NCBI GenBank assembly: GCA_934229785.1
Contig: CAKQEA010000017.1
Location: 1 to 41,763 of the forward strand
Length of the DNA stretch: 41,763 nucleotides
Direction: 5' to 3'
From: an uncultured Anaeroplasmataceae bacterium
GTDB lineage: Bacteria > Bacillota_I > Bacilli_A > Acholeplasmatales > Anaeroplasmataceae
Of the stretch, positions 16,592 to 25,194 are shown piece by piece. Every line of letters starts with the position of its first letter. Position 1 is the first letter of the stretch. Made by a program: the position numbers and the translations under genes. The notes under the pieces were generated by a model. That model had not been told where the DNA came from, made no database searches, and saw only the letters and a program-made list of their open reading frames with translations.

Positions 16592-17224
16592 ATGGAAATT
16601 ATTTACGAGGATAATCATATTTTAGTTTGTTATAAGCCTAAAGGAGTTTTATCACAGGCTGATTCATCAGACAAAGAGGATATGCTAACGATTTTAAAAA
16701 AATATATTAAAACAAAATACAATAAGCCTGGCAATGTATATTTAGGGTTAGTTCATAGATTAGATATTAATACAAGTGGTATTATGGTTTTTGCTAAAAC
16801 ATCGAAGGCTGCTTCAAGATTATCTAAAGATATTTTAAACCATAATTTTGAAAAAAAATATAAGGCAACAGTAGAGGGATATTTAGATAATAAGGATTAT
16901 GTTACATTAAAATCATATATTTTAAAGGATGAACATCAAAAAAAATCTTTTATTTCTAAAAATGGTCAAGAGGCTATTTTAGAATATAGAGTCATTAATA
17001 ATTCAAAGATTAATAATACAATTGTAAGCAATATTGAAATTAAACTTAAAACCGGAAGATTTCATCAAATTAGATGCCAAATGGCATCAATTGGACACCC
17101 ATTGTATGGAGATACTAAATATGGCAGTAAAAATACTATAAGTCCTTTGGAATTTCCTTTAGAGGCTTATTATTTGAGTTTTACTCACCCAGTGACAAAA
17201 GAAAAATTAATATTTGAAAGATAG
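16592..17224 (+). CDS. RluA-family RNA pseudouridine synthase
   Basis: Isomerises specific uridines in rRNA or tRNA. 210 residues: the catalytic RluA domain without an N-terminal S4 domain. HRLDINTSG (55-63) holds the catalytic Asp58. YKPKGVLSQ near the N-terminus and GRFHQIRCQMA near residue 155 are also family motifs. A compact single-domain form is common in Bacillota, and the modified position cannot be deduced. Tightly follows the LysR gene; a terminator lies 2 bases past the stop. Confidence 0.93.
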   Translation: MEIIYEDNHILVCYKPKGVLSQADSSDKEDMLTILKKYIKTKYNKPGNVYLGLVHRLDINTSGIMVFAKTSKAASRLSKDILNHNFEKKYKATVEGYLDNKDYVTLKSYILKDEHQKKSFISKNGQEAILEYRVINNSKINNTIVSNIEIKLKTGRFHQIRCQMASIGHPLYGDTKYGSKNTISPLEFPLEAYYLSFTHPVTKEKLIFER

Positions 17225-17225
17225 G

Positions 17226-17246
17226 CACCTATTATTAGGTGTTTTT
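17226..17246 (+). terminator. Terminator after the pseudouridine synthase
   Basis: Stem CACCTA (17226-17231) / TAGGTG (17236-17241), loop TTAT, five T. Confidence 0.8.
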
Positions 17247-17257
17247 CATATTTTAAT

Positions 17258-17491
17258 ATGGTGGTTACTGTGAAAATACGTATTGAAAATAAATTATTAT
17301 TATGTGACAATTTTGGGCAAATTATTGATGTTAATAATGATTTAATAGAAACAACTAGAATTATAATAAATGGTTCTAATTTTAAGATAAAATATTTAGA
17401 TGTAAACAAATTGGTTATTAATGGAAATTTTACAAATATTAAGATAGCAGGGGATAATTTTGAATTACAAAATCAAAATGAAAAAAAGTGA
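17258..17491 (+). CDS. yqfC: YabP/YqfC-family sporulation protein
   Basis: 77 residues resembling the small beta-rich YabP/YqfC family: KLLLCDNFGQIIDVNNDLI, then short alternating hydrophobic strands ending in ITNFTNIKI-like sequence (LVINGNFTNIKI). Position strengthens the call, since yqfD and phoH follow in the order seen in Bacillus, where yqfC and yqfD are mother-cell sporulation genes. The ATG at 17258 has no SD. A GTG at 17270, behind GGTGG, is an equally good start and would remove four residues. The stop is TGA and overlaps the yqfD start region by 14 bases. Confidence 0.75.
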   Translation: MVVTVKIRIENKLLLCDNFGQIIDVNNDLIETTRIIINGSNFKIKYLDVNKLVINGNFTNIKIAGDNFELQNQNEKK

Positions 17492-18539
17492 TTTTTTTAA
17501 GCTTCATAGTAAGATTGCTGTTAAAAACTTAGAAATAAAGGATGATTATGCAAGATTTGAAGTTGAGTTAGGCTCTTATAATATAATTAAAGACTCAGAA
17601 TATAAGTATATGCTTTATGATTCATTTAGAATAAATTTTGTTTCATTTATTAAAACATATTATTTATTGTTAATAGGAATATCATTTTTATTTTCAATAC
17701 TATACATTAATTCATATCGTATTAATAGTATTATTTTTAGTGAAGAGACTCCAATTAATTCTAAGATAGAAGAAAAAATTAAAATGAGTTATAAGAAATT
17801 ATTTTTTCATAATTTTTCAACAATTGATTGTAATAAGCTATCGAAGGAATTAAGAGGAAAATACTGTGAGTATCCATACATCAATATTGTAAATAAAAAT
17901 AATAATATTTATGTTGAAATAAAAAGAAAAGGTGATGAAGAGTATATATTTAAAGATTTTACTGGTAAAAACATTATTGCTAAAAAGGATGGTATAATTG
18001 AAAAATGTCTTGTTTATTCTGGTAAAAGTGATATTAAAAAAAATCAATATGTAAAAAAAGATGACATTTTAATTAATGGTAATTTAAATAATTCTTCTGT
18101 ATCTCCATGTGGCTTAGTTTTAGCATATACATATGAAAAGGTAACAATTAATGTTGATAAAATTATTGAAAATGATATTTTAACAAAAAATAAACAAATG
18201 TTTAATAGGCTATGCTTGTTTAATGAATTCTTTAATTTAGGAAGAAAATACAATTATAATGTATATGAACAAAACATAAATGTAATATTTAATTTCTATG
18301 ATATATTTAGTATTCAAAGAATTGAAGAAGTAGAAAAAAATGTTATAATAAAAGAAAATACAGAAGATGATGCCATAGAGTACGCTAAAAATAAGGTCAT
18401 ATCTGATTTTGAAAGCTCAAAGACTATTGATGAGGAAAAAATTGTTGATGCTGCTTTATATGAAATAGAAACCCATAATGACTATTATAGCGTTAGTTTG
18501 ATTTTAAAAAAACTTGAATCTATTGGTATATTACAGTAA
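17478..18539 (+). CDS. yqfD: Sporulation membrane protein YqfD-like
   Basis: 353 residues, a little shorter than the roughly 400 of Bacillus YqfD. An N-terminal beta-rich part (about 1-55) with charged residues precedes one membrane helix (about 59-80, YYLLLIGISFLFSILYI). A large extracytoplasmic region follows with the YqfD pattern, including KELRGKYCEYPYINI, a GTLIVEI-equivalent strand (NIYVEIKRKG) and KDGIIEKCLVYSGKSDIKKNQYVKKDDILING, a lipoyl/biotinyl-like hammerhead stretch. The ATG at 17478 is preferred to a TTG at 17460. Sequence divergence is high, so the name rests on pattern plus the yqfC and phoH neighbours. It ends TAATG against the phoH region. Confidence 0.8.
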   Translation: MKKSDFFKLHSKIAVKNLEIKDDYARFEVELGSYNIIKDSEYKYMLYDSFRINFVSFIKTYYLLLIGISFLFSILYINSYRINSIIFSEETPINSKIEEKIKMSYKKLFFHNFSTIDCNKLSKELRGKYCEYPYINIVNKNNNIYVEIKRKGDEEYIFKDFTGKNIIAKKDGIIEKCLVYSGKSDIKKNQYVKKDDILINGNLNNSSVSPCGLVLAYTYEKVTINVDKIIENDILTKNKQMFNRLCLFNEFFNLGRKYNYNVYEQNINVIFNFYDIFSIQRIEEVEKNVIIKENTEDDAIEYAKNKVISDFESSKTIDEEKIVDAALYEIETHNDYYSVSLILKKLESIGILQ

Positions 18540-18550
18540 TGGAGGATATT

Positions 18551-19507
18551 ATGACTTTAAATGTAAAAATTGATAGTGCTATTGATGCTAAAAATATCTC
18601 AGGAATTAACAATTCTAATTTAAATGTTTTAGAAAGTCATTTTAACTGTATTATCGGAATTCATGGGGATAGTATTATGGCTACGTTATCAGTTCAAGAT
18701 AATATAGTTGTGCTTGAAGATATTTTTGAATTGTTGCTGTTTATGTCAAAAAGGTCATTAAATATAACTCCAAGAGATGTTTTATATGTTATAAGCATTG
18801 TTGAATCTGGTAGGAAAAATGATTATATCAGGTTTTTAACCGATAGGAAGCCGATTGGCTATACATTACATAATAAGCCTATTTTTGCTAAAACTTTAAA
18901 ACAAAATGAATACATTTTAGCCTTAGGTAAAAAGGATTTAATTTTCACAATTGGAGCTGCAGGTACAGGTAAAACATATTTAGCTGTTTGTTATGCTGTT
19001 AGTGAATTAAAAAAGGGTAATATTGAAAAGATAATTTTAACAAGACCTGCTGTTGAAGCTGGAGAATCTTTAGGCTTTTTACCTGGTGATTTAAAGGAGA
19101 AGGTTGATCCATACTTGAGACCTTTATATGATGCATTGTATGATATGCTAGGAATTGAACAGGTTAATTCCTTAATTGAAAAAAATGTTATTGAAATTGC
19201 ACCTCTTGCTTATATGAGAGGTAGGACTCTTGAAAATGCATTTGTTATTTTAGATGAGGCTCAAAACGCAACAATTGATCAGCTAAAAATGTTTTTAACA
19301 AGACTAGGTTTTAATTCGAAAATGATTGTTACAGGTGATATTTCTCAAGTGGATCTTCCAAATAGTAAGAAAAGTGGTTTAAAGATTAGTGCAAATTTGC
19401 TTAAATCTTTACCTGAGGTTGGCTATGTTGAATTTGAAAAATGTGATGTTGTTAGACACCCATTGGTTGCTAAAATAATTGATAAGTTTGAAAAATTAGA
19501 AAATTAA
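18551..19507 (+). CDS. phoH: PhoH-family ATPase
   Basis: 318 residues: a short N-terminal KH-like/PhoH extension, then a P-loop ATPase core with Walker A GAAGTGKT (135-142), LTRPAVEAGESLGFLPGD (163-180), Walker B-like VILDEAQNA (about 232-240) and TGDISQVDLP. PhoH proteins are putative RNA helicases or nucleases tied to RNA and ribosome metabolism. The ATG at 18551 is chosen because GGAGG stands 4 bases upstream. An ATG at 18539 overlaps the yqfD stop (TAATG) and lacks an SD, though it cannot be excluded. In Bacillus the gene is followed by pgpH and ybeY; here a terminator follows instead. Confidence 0.93.
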   Translation: MTLNVKIDSAIDAKNISGINNSNLNVLESHFNCIIGIHGDSIMATLSVQDNIVVLEDIFELLLFMSKRSLNITPRDVLYVISIVESGRKNDYIRFLTDRKPIGYTLHNKPIFAKTLKQNEYILALGKKDLIFTIGAAGTGKTYLAVCYAVSELKKGNIEKIILTRPAVEAGESLGFLPGDLKEKVDPYLRPLYDALYDMLGIEQVNSLIEKNVIEIAPLAYMRGRTLENAFVILDEAQNATIDQLKMFLTRLGFNSKMIVTGDISQVDLPNSKKSGLKISANLLKSLPEVGYVEFEKCDVVRHPLVAKIIDKFEKLEN

Positions 19508-19509
19508 TG

Positions 19510-19539
19510 GAGACTTTTTAAAAAAGGTTTCTTTTTTTT
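19510..19539 (+). terminator. Terminator of yqfC-yqfD-phoH
   Basis: Interrupted stem GAGAC-TTTTT (19510-19519) with AAAAA-GG-TTTC (19521-19531), followed by eight T. Confidence 0.7.
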
Positions 19540-19630
19540 CGAAAAAAATGAGTATTTGTTGACATTTGTATCTTGAAAATATTGTCGATTAATAATAAAA
19601 TTATATTATAATGAAAAGGAGAGAAAAATT

Positions 19631-22207
19631 ATGAAAAAGAATTATTTTTATGGATTTTACAAATCATTTGGTTTCCTTTCAACTATAATTCTACCATTAT
19701 GCTATTGTTTTATTGCATTGGCTGCTTGTTATTCACAAAGACTTGCCTTCGTTAAAACAGATGCTACTATAGTGGCACATACTTTAAGTGCAGCACTTGT
19801 TGCCTTATTTGGCGGAATTGCAGTATTAGGTCTTTCTGATTTGAAAAACAAAAAGTTTGGTTTTATTGACTTTTTAGTTGGTAGTGCAATGTTGGGCTCT
19901 ATTGGTAGTTTAATTATTGCTGCAACAAAGAAAAATGGTAGTAAATCTTTTTTAATCAGTTTAGGTATTTGTGTTGGTTTACTTCTTGTTGCATTTATTG
20001 TAAGAGCGATTTTAGTTAAGTTTGATGGCACTAAGAGAGGATCGAAGGTATATTTTAAAGCATTAGCTAATAAATTAAATCCTATATTGGCCTTAGTTGT
20101 TTCAGCTTTACTTGCAATTGTTATTTGTTCAATGCGAAGTAATTTAGATCATATAATTAAATTTTATGGTTTAGGTGTATGCATTGGTGCTGTTGTTGTT
20201 TCAATTTTGATTTCTACTTGTGTTAAGAAAAATGATGCAACATTATTTGATGCTTTATTATTAATTGCTTTCTTAACATTTGCAATTGTTACAGTATATT
20301 TCTTTAATGTCCTTGGAAAATATCAATATGGTTCAATTAGAGGATGTGCTTATATTACATGTGCTTTATTGATTGGCTTATTATATCGTTCTGAGTCAAT
20401 TGTTGAAGAGGATGATAAATTATCTAAATATAAATTTAATGCATATTTTGCTGATTTATATTCTAAGCATGATGTATGGTATTCTATTTCAGCAGGTTTA
20501 GTTGTTGCTGGTGGTTTATTTGCAGTTAATGCTTGTAAAAATACAGTTAAGTCTTACTTAAAGCTAATGCATATTACAGTTAAGCTTCCTTCTATACAAA
20601 TTGCTAATTATATCTTAATTGGTGGATTTGCAGTATTGTTAATCTTAGGCTTAATTGTTATTGCTGGTATAAAGAAGCCAAAAATTAAATTTGTTGATGT
20701 AATTGTTAATGTTTTGCTTCACATTTCAATTTTCCTTATCCCATTTGTTGTATATTTATTTACAAAGTTACAAACTTTAAATTTATTAGATAATATTGCA
20801 TTACTTGTTCTATTAATTTTAGTTTTAGTTCTTATTGTATTTACATTTATACTTCAAGCAATTAGAATCGTTAATTATGAGATTATAGAGGAACCTGCTG
20901 TAGTTGAAGAAACAGAAGTAGATGAGGCTAATAATGAAGAAGATTCTTTAAATAATGAGAACGAAGAAACTTCTGAAGAATCACAAGAAGAAACTTCTGA
21001 AGAACCACAAGAAGAAGCAGTTGAAGAATCACAAGAAGAAACTCCTGAAGAGGTATCTGAAAATCTTGAAGAGCAAGAAGAAAATACTTGCGAATTATCT
21101 GAGGATGATGAATTCTTAAGTGCAGTTGAAAGTATTCCTGAGGCAACAACATCATCTGTAACTGAAGTTAAGCAAGAACCAGAACAAGCTGAAGAGGTTG
21201 TTTATGTTGATGAAAATGGAAATGAAATATCTAATGATGAAGTTAGTGAAGAAGATGCTGATGGCGAAGATGAATTAGATATTGAAGATGATGAAGCTGA
21301 AGAAGATGATGAAGCTGAAGAAGATGATGAAGAGCTTGAGCCAGTTGAGGAAGATATTAATGCTAAAGAAAGAGCAATAATTAATCCAGAAGTTACTGTT
21401 GTAGATGAAAATGGTAAGCCAAAGAGAATTAAAATGAATTTTAATGCTCGTATGATGTTTGCTCCTTATCAAGCAAAGGAATATTATAATGAAATAAAGA
21501 ATTACTTGATTATGTATCGTGCTAAGGGAAGATTCTCTGCAAGATGTGAATCTTTTAGATATCATGGTTTAGTTGCTAAGGTTGCTTTAGCTGGTAAGTC
21601 TGTAAAGGTTTGCTTAGCTATTGATCCTACTTCACTTGAAGGTACAAAATATCATTATAAGGATGTTTCAAATAAAAAACAATATGTTGAGGTTCCTACA
21701 ATGATTAAGGTTCGTTCAGACCGTGGATTAAAGTATTTTAAAGAATTAGTTGATTTAATGATGGCTGCTAGAGAAGTTAAACCAAAGAAAAACTTTAAGC
21801 CAGTTAATTATATGCCAACATTAATTCCAAATGGTCAGGCAATTTTAGGTACAATTGGATTAAGTACAGATTATTTATATGATACAATGAATGTAAGAAG
21901 TATCCCATCTGAAATGCCTAATAATTTAGCTGATTATTTACCAGTTATTCAAGGTGAGGATTTAGGTGAAGATGAGGTTGAGGCAGTAGTTTATCTTGAT
22001 ACATTATGTAATCATTTCCTTGATTACGATGAAATTACAATTGATATTTTAAAGTCAATGCATATTGTAAATAAAGGTAATGTATTAAGAATTAAGGCTA
22101 GAGGAACACTTGATCGTAAATTAATTATTTATGCAGAATACTTTGATGAAGATGCTCTTAAGATGTTGATGTGTACAAATTGTACAGCTATTAAGATTAT
22201 AAGATAA
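19631..22207 (+). CDS. Large membrane protein with acidic linker and uL15-like C-terminal region
   Basis: 858 residues, function unknown. About 12 hydrophobic segments occupy residues 14-412. A very acidic, repetitive linker (about 420-590) is rich in EETSEESQ and DDEAEED units. A globular region (about 600-740) contains NARMMFAPYQAKEYYNEIKN and KGRFSARCESFRYHG. The last 75 residues, ending in DEDALKMLMCTNCTAIKI, follow the pattern of the ribosomal protein uL15 C-terminal fold (strand, basic patch RIKARGTLDRK, helix, terminal strand). That likeness is by eye and uncertain. AAGGAG lies before the ATG; TTGAAA (19573) with TAAAAT (19596) is a possible promoter. The gene stands alone with a strong terminator. 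Confidence 0.85.
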   Translation: MKKNYFYGFYKSFGFLSTIILPLCYCFIALAACYSQRLAFVKTDATIVAHTLSAALVALFGGIAVLGLSDLKNKKFGFIDFLVGSAMLGSIGSLIIAATKKNGSKSFLISLGICVGLLLVAFIVRAILVKFDGTKRGSKVYFKALANKLNPILALVVSALLAIVICSMRSNLDHIIKFYGLGVCIGAVVVSILISTCVKKNDATLFDALLLIAFLTFAIVTVYFFNVLGKYQYGSIRGCAYITCALLIGLLYRSESIVEEDDKLSKYKFNAYFADLYSKHDVWYSISAGLVVAGGLFAVNACKNTVKSYLKLMHITVKLPSIQIANYILIGGFAVLLILGLIVIAGIKKPKIKFVDVIVNVLLHISIFLIPFVVYLFTKLQTLNLLDNIALLVLLILVLVLIVFTFILQAIRIVNYEIIEEPAVVEETEVDEANNEEDSLNNENEETSEESQEETSEEPQEEAVEESQEETPEEVSENLEEQEENTCELSEDDEFLSAVESIPEATTSSVTEVKQEPEQAEEVVYVDENGNEISNDEVSEEDADGEDELDIEDDEAEEDDEAEEDDEELEPVEEDINAKERAIINPEVTVVDENGKPKRIKMNFNARMMFAPYQAKEYYNEIKNYLIMYRAKGRFSARCESFRYHGLVAKVALAGKSVKVCLAIDPTSLEGTKYHYKDVSNKKQYVEVPTMIKVRSDRGLKYFKELVDLMMAAREVKPKKNFKPVNYMPTLIPNGQAILGTIGLSTDYLYDTMNVRSIPSEMPNNLADYLPVIQGEDLGEDEVEAVVYLDTLCNHFLDYDEITIDILKSMHIVNKGNVLRIKARGTLDRKLIIYAEYFDEDALKMLMCTNCTAIKIIR
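20963..21052 (+). repeat. 24-bp tandem repeat in the acidic linker
   Basis: About 3.75 copies of a 24-bp unit (starts at 20963, 20987, 21011, 21035) of the form GAAGAA-ACTTCTGAAGAA-TCACAA, each coding for eight residues such as EETSEESQ. Copies differ by a few substitutions and stay in frame, so copy-number change would alter only linker length. Confidence 0.85.
21287..21334 (+). repeat. 18-bp tandem repeat in the acidic linker
   Basis: Two exact copies of an 18-bp unit (21287-21304, 21305-21322) and a partial third, coding DDEAEE. In frame. Confidence 0.85.
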
Positions 22208-22224
22208 TAAAAAACAAGAATATT

Positions 22225-22279
22225 AAAACGGATAGAATAAGGAATATTTAAATTGCCTTATAATCTATCCGTTTTTTTT
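22225..22279 (+). terminator. Long-stem terminator of the 858-residue gene
   Basis: Outer stem AAACGGATAG (22225-22234) / CTATCCGTTT (22265-22274) and inner stem ATAAGG / CCTTAT, then eight T. Confidence 0.88.
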
Positions 22280-22318
22280 AAGCTGATAAATAGTTTATTG
22301 CTAAAAAAATATAATAAG

Positions 22319-22344
22319 AAAAAATGGTACCATTAAGATACCAT
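22319..22344 (-). terminator. Terminator of the fumarase-malic enzyme operon
   Basis: ATGGTA (22324-22329) / TACCAT (22339-22344) with a 9-nt loop. On the minus strand it is followed by a T-run (22319-22323) and lies 24 bases past the malic enzyme stop. Confidence 0.6.
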
Positions 22345-22367
22345 AATTTAAATTTTATATTATGAAA

Positions 22368-23561
22368 TTAAATGTTCTTTATTCTAGCTACGCCTGTTTT
22401 TATTGCTGCATCACTAACTGCTTTACTAACAGCTGGCACAACTCGTTTATCAAAAGCCCCAGGTACAATGTAGTCGTTTGAAAGCTCATCATCAGAAATA
22501 ATATTAGCTAAAGCGTAGGCTGCAGCTAATTTCATTTCCTCATTTATTTTTTTGGCTCTAACAGCAAGTGCACCTTTAAATAAACCAGGGAAGGCTAAAA
22601 CATTATTAATTTGATTAGGATAGTCTGATCTTCCTGAACCTACAATATAAGCACCAGCTTCTTTAGCATCAGTATAACTAATTTCAGGTACTGGATTTGC
22701 CATTGCAAAAACAATAGGATCTTTTGCCATTGATTTAACCATTTCCTTTGTTACAAGGTTAGGGGCAGATACTCCAATAAATGCGTTTGCATCTTTCATA
22801 ATTGATGCTAAGGTATTGTCATGATTTGTTGGTGTGTCGTATGTTCCTTCATCAAGCAATTCTTTAATTAAAAAATTGTAAGATTCATACTTTTTCTTGT
22901 CAATTACACCTGTAATATCATAAGCATAGATTTTTCCGACCCCAATTCGTTTTAACATTTTAGCAATCATAGATCCAGCAGCTCCTGTACCTGACATAAC
23001 AACTGTCATATCAGATAGCTTTTTCTTTGTATATCTTGAAACATTTAAGAATGCTGCTGCCACAATGATAGAAGTACCATGCTGATCATCATGAAATACT
23101 GGAATATCCATTTCATTGATTAAACGACGTTCAATTTCAACACAACGAGGTGCTGAGATATCCTCAAGATTAATTGCACCAAGTGTTGGTTCAAGATATT
23201 TACATGTTTTAATAATTTCTTCAACATCTTGAGTCTTTAGGCAAATAGGGATTGAATCAACACCAGCTAATTCCTTCATTAAAATTGATTTTCCTTCCAT
23301 AACAGGGATAGCAGCATAAGGTCCAATATTTCCAAGACCTAATACTGCAGAACCATCAGTTATAACTGCAACCATGTTTGATTTTGATGTATAGGTATAA
23401 ACATCCTCAGGATGAGCCTCAATTTCTTTACAGGCATAAGCAACGCCAGGTGTGTAGGCAAGAGCTAAATCCTCTTGATTTTTTACACTTACCTTTGACT
23501 TAATTTCTAGCTTTCCACCATTTTCCTTGTGCATTTTTAATGCTTCTGTTTTTAAATCCAT
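22368..23561 (-). CDS. NAD(P)-dependent malic enzyme
   Basis: Oxidatively decarboxylates malate to pyruvate. 397 residues, the short bacterial form without a phosphotransacetylase tail. Motifs: YTPGVAYACKEI near the N-terminus, GSAVLGLGNIGPYAAIPVMEGK, the metal/catalytic EDISAPRC and FHDDQHGTS, and the Rossmann loop MSGTGAAGS. Last gene of a three-gene operon after the two fumarase subunits, with a GAGGAG ribosome binding site and a 12-base gap. Together they convert fumarate to pyruvate through malate, or feed malate from pyruvate in reverse. Cofactor preference cannot be settled by eye. Confidence 0.94.
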   Translation of the reverse strand: MDLKTEALKMHKENGGKLEIKSKVSVKNQEDLALAYTPGVAYACKEIEAHPEDVYTYTSKSNMVAVITDGSAVLGLGNIGPYAAIPVMEGKSILMKELAGVDSIPICLKTQDVEEIIKTCKYLEPTLGAINLEDISAPRCVEIERRLINEMDIPVFHDDQHGTSIIVAAAFLNVSRYTKKKLSDMTVVMSGTGAAGSMIAKMLKRIGVGKIYAYDITGVIDKKKYESYNFLIKELLDEGTYDTPTNHDNTLASIMKDANAFIGVSAPNLVTKEMVKSMAKDPIVFAMANPVPEISYTDAKEAGAYIVGSGRSDYPNQINNVLAFPGLFKGALAVRAKKINEEMKLAAAYALANIISDDELSNDYIVPGAFDKRVVPAVSKAVSDAAIKTGVARIKNI

Positions 23562-23573
23562 TTTCTTTCTCCT

Positions 23574-24095
23574 CTATTTCTTAAAAAAATTATTATGGTT
23601 ATAATCAATTGCACAAATCATCTTAAAATTTTCTACCTCTAATCTTTTAATAGATTCAGGTCCTAAATCTAAGAATGCAATCTCTTTAGCACTTTTTACA
23701 GCTTTAGATAGAAGTGCACCACAGCCACCTGTAGTTATAAAGTACAATATTTTGTTATCCATATAAAATTTTGTACATGCTTCATCCCTTGGTCCTTTTC
23801 CTATTGTACCAACAACATTTAATTTTGGCATTAAATAGGCAAATTTATCCATTCTAGATGAGGTTGTAGGACCAATTGATCCAACAATATGACAGGGCTT
23901 TGTAGGTGTTGGTCCTGCATAATAAATGAAAGAATTGGAAAAATCTACAGGTAGTTTTTCATTATTTTGAAGCATTTTTTCAATTCTCATATGAGCTGCA
24001 TCTCTTGCAGTATAAATAACACCACTAAACTCAACTACATCTCCAGCCTTAATAGTTTTAAGTAAATCTTTATCCTCAGGGTATCTAATTATCAT
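23574..24095 (-). CDS. Class I fumarase, beta subunit
   Basis: 173 residues equivalent to the C-terminal domain of iron-sulfur class I fumarases. Family features are GDVVEFSGVIYTARDAAH near the start, the GPTPTKPCHIVGSIGPTTSSRMD loop and the conserved TTGGCGALL. It is the partner of the alpha subunit encoded immediately upstream; the two reading frames overlap by four bases (ATGA), giving one-to-one coupling. Tartrate dehydratase has the same two-subunit form, but the adjacent malic enzyme favours fumarate/malate as substrate. Confidence 0.93.
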   Translation of the reverse strand: MIIRYPEDKDLLKTIKAGDVVEFSGVIYTARDAAHMRIEKMLQNNEKLPVDFSNSFIYYAGPTPTKPCHIVGSIGPTTSSRMDKFAYLMPKLNVVGTIGKGPRDEACTKFYMDNKILYFITTGGCGALLSKAVKSAKEIAFLDLGPESIKRLEVENFKMICAIDYNHNNFFKK

Positions 24096-24928
24096 AATAC
24101 CACCACCTTATGTCTTGAGGCATGACATTGGATATTAACAGCAACAGGTAATGAGGCAATATGACAAGGATAGGTATTAATTTTTACTGCAAGTGCAGTT
24201 GTTTTACCGCCTAGACCCATGGGTCCTACATTTAGCTCATTTATCTCTTGAAGTAGTTCGTGTTCAAGCTTTCTTGCATCCTCATCAGGCGATTCATCAT
24301 CAATATCCCTTGTTAAAGCTTCTTTAGCAAGTAGTGCCGATTTTTCTAGATTTCCACCAATCCCTATTCCAACTACTAATGGTGGGCAGGCACGTCCACC
24401 AGCATCAGCAATTGTATCTGTAACAAATTTTTTTATTCCAGCTACTCCATCAGCTGGAACAAGCATTTTGACCTTACTCATGTTTTCACTTCCAGCTCCC
24501 TTTGGGCAAACTGTTATTTTTAAAGTATCACCCACAACAAATTTTACATGTATAATTGCTGGTGTGTTATCTTTTGTATTAATTCTATTAAGTGGTGATT
24601 TAACAACACTTTTCCTTAAATATCCTTCCGTATATCCAATATGTACACCATCATTAATCGCTTGGTATAAATCACCATCAATAAATACTTGATTTCCAAT
24701 TTCAACAAAGACTATAGTGATTCCAGTATCTTGGCACATGGGAATATTCTCAGATGCCGCAAGGGTATCATTTTCAATTATTTGACTTAAGATATTTTTT
24801 GCTAAGCCACACTCTTTTTTTTCACATTCCTTGATTTTATTAATTACATCTAAAGGAATATAGGTTGCAGCTTCTATACAAAGCCTTGCAACTTCTTTAG
24901 TTATTAATTCTGTTTTTATACTTTTCAT
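24092..24928 (-). CDS. Class I fumarase, alpha subunit
   Basis: 278 residues, the iron-sulfur-binding part of a two-subunit class I hydro-lyase. Three cysteines fit the [4Fe-4S] ligand pattern: C65 in CQDTG, C181 in GRACPP and C268 in IQCHASRH. The spacings of 116 and 87 resemble those of single-chain FumA enzymes. CPKGAGSEN lies between them. The oxygen-sensitive cluster agrees with an anaerobic life. A GAGGTG ribosome binding site precedes the ATG. A TATAAT (24945-24950, minus strand) stands 17 bases upstream with only a weak -35 match. First gene of the operon; its TGA stop overlaps the beta-subunit ATG. Confidence 0.94.
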   Translation of the reverse strand: MKSIKTELITKEVARLCIEAATYIPLDVINKIKECEKKECGLAKNILSQIIENDTLAASENIPMCQDTGITIVFVEIGNQVFIDGDLYQAINDGVHIGYTEGYLRKSVVKSPLNRINTKDNTPAIIHVKFVVGDTLKITVCPKGAGSENMSKVKMLVPADGVAGIKKFVTDTIADAGGRACPPLVVGIGIGGNLEKSALLAKEALTRDIDDESPDEDARKLEHELLQEINELNVGPMGLGGKTTALAVKINTYPCHIASLPVAVNIQCHASRHKVVVL

Positions 24929-25063
24929 AATGCACCTCTAGATAATTATACAAGAAATTGTTGTATTTTAAAATAAGAAAAAAATAATTATAATAAAATG
25001 TAGTTTTTTGAAAAAAAATTACATAAATTATACTCTAATGTGGTAATTTTTACAAAAGAAAAA

Positions 25064-25092
25064 TTGAATATTTGTTTAATATATATTATAAT
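25064..25092 (+). promoter_or_regulatory. Promoter of the lipoprotein pair
   Basis: TTGAAT (25064-25069), 17-bp spacer, TATAAT (25087-25092). The leader to the first lipoprotein is about 95 nt, long for this window. Confidence 0.75.
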
Positions 25093-25130
25093 TAGTGTAG
25101 AAAGAACATTGCATTATAAAAATTTAATAT

Positions 25131-25151
25131 AAGGAGGTGTTTATGCTTTAA
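25131..25151 (+). other. Two-codon leader ORF with a strong SD
   Basis: AAGGAGG (25131-25137), 5 bases, then ATG CTT TAA (25143-25151), inside the leader of the lipoprotein genes. Either a minimal regulatory start-stop ORF or the remains of a lost gene start. Confidence 0.4.
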
Positions 25152-25194
25152 TATAATCTTTTTAAAATATATTTATTTAAGGGAGGTAAACTAT

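Noticed and set aside
20928..21155. Leu/Gln-rich minus-strand ORF over the acidic repeat linker.
   Set aside because: It is the mirror of the GAAGAA repeats and has no start signals.
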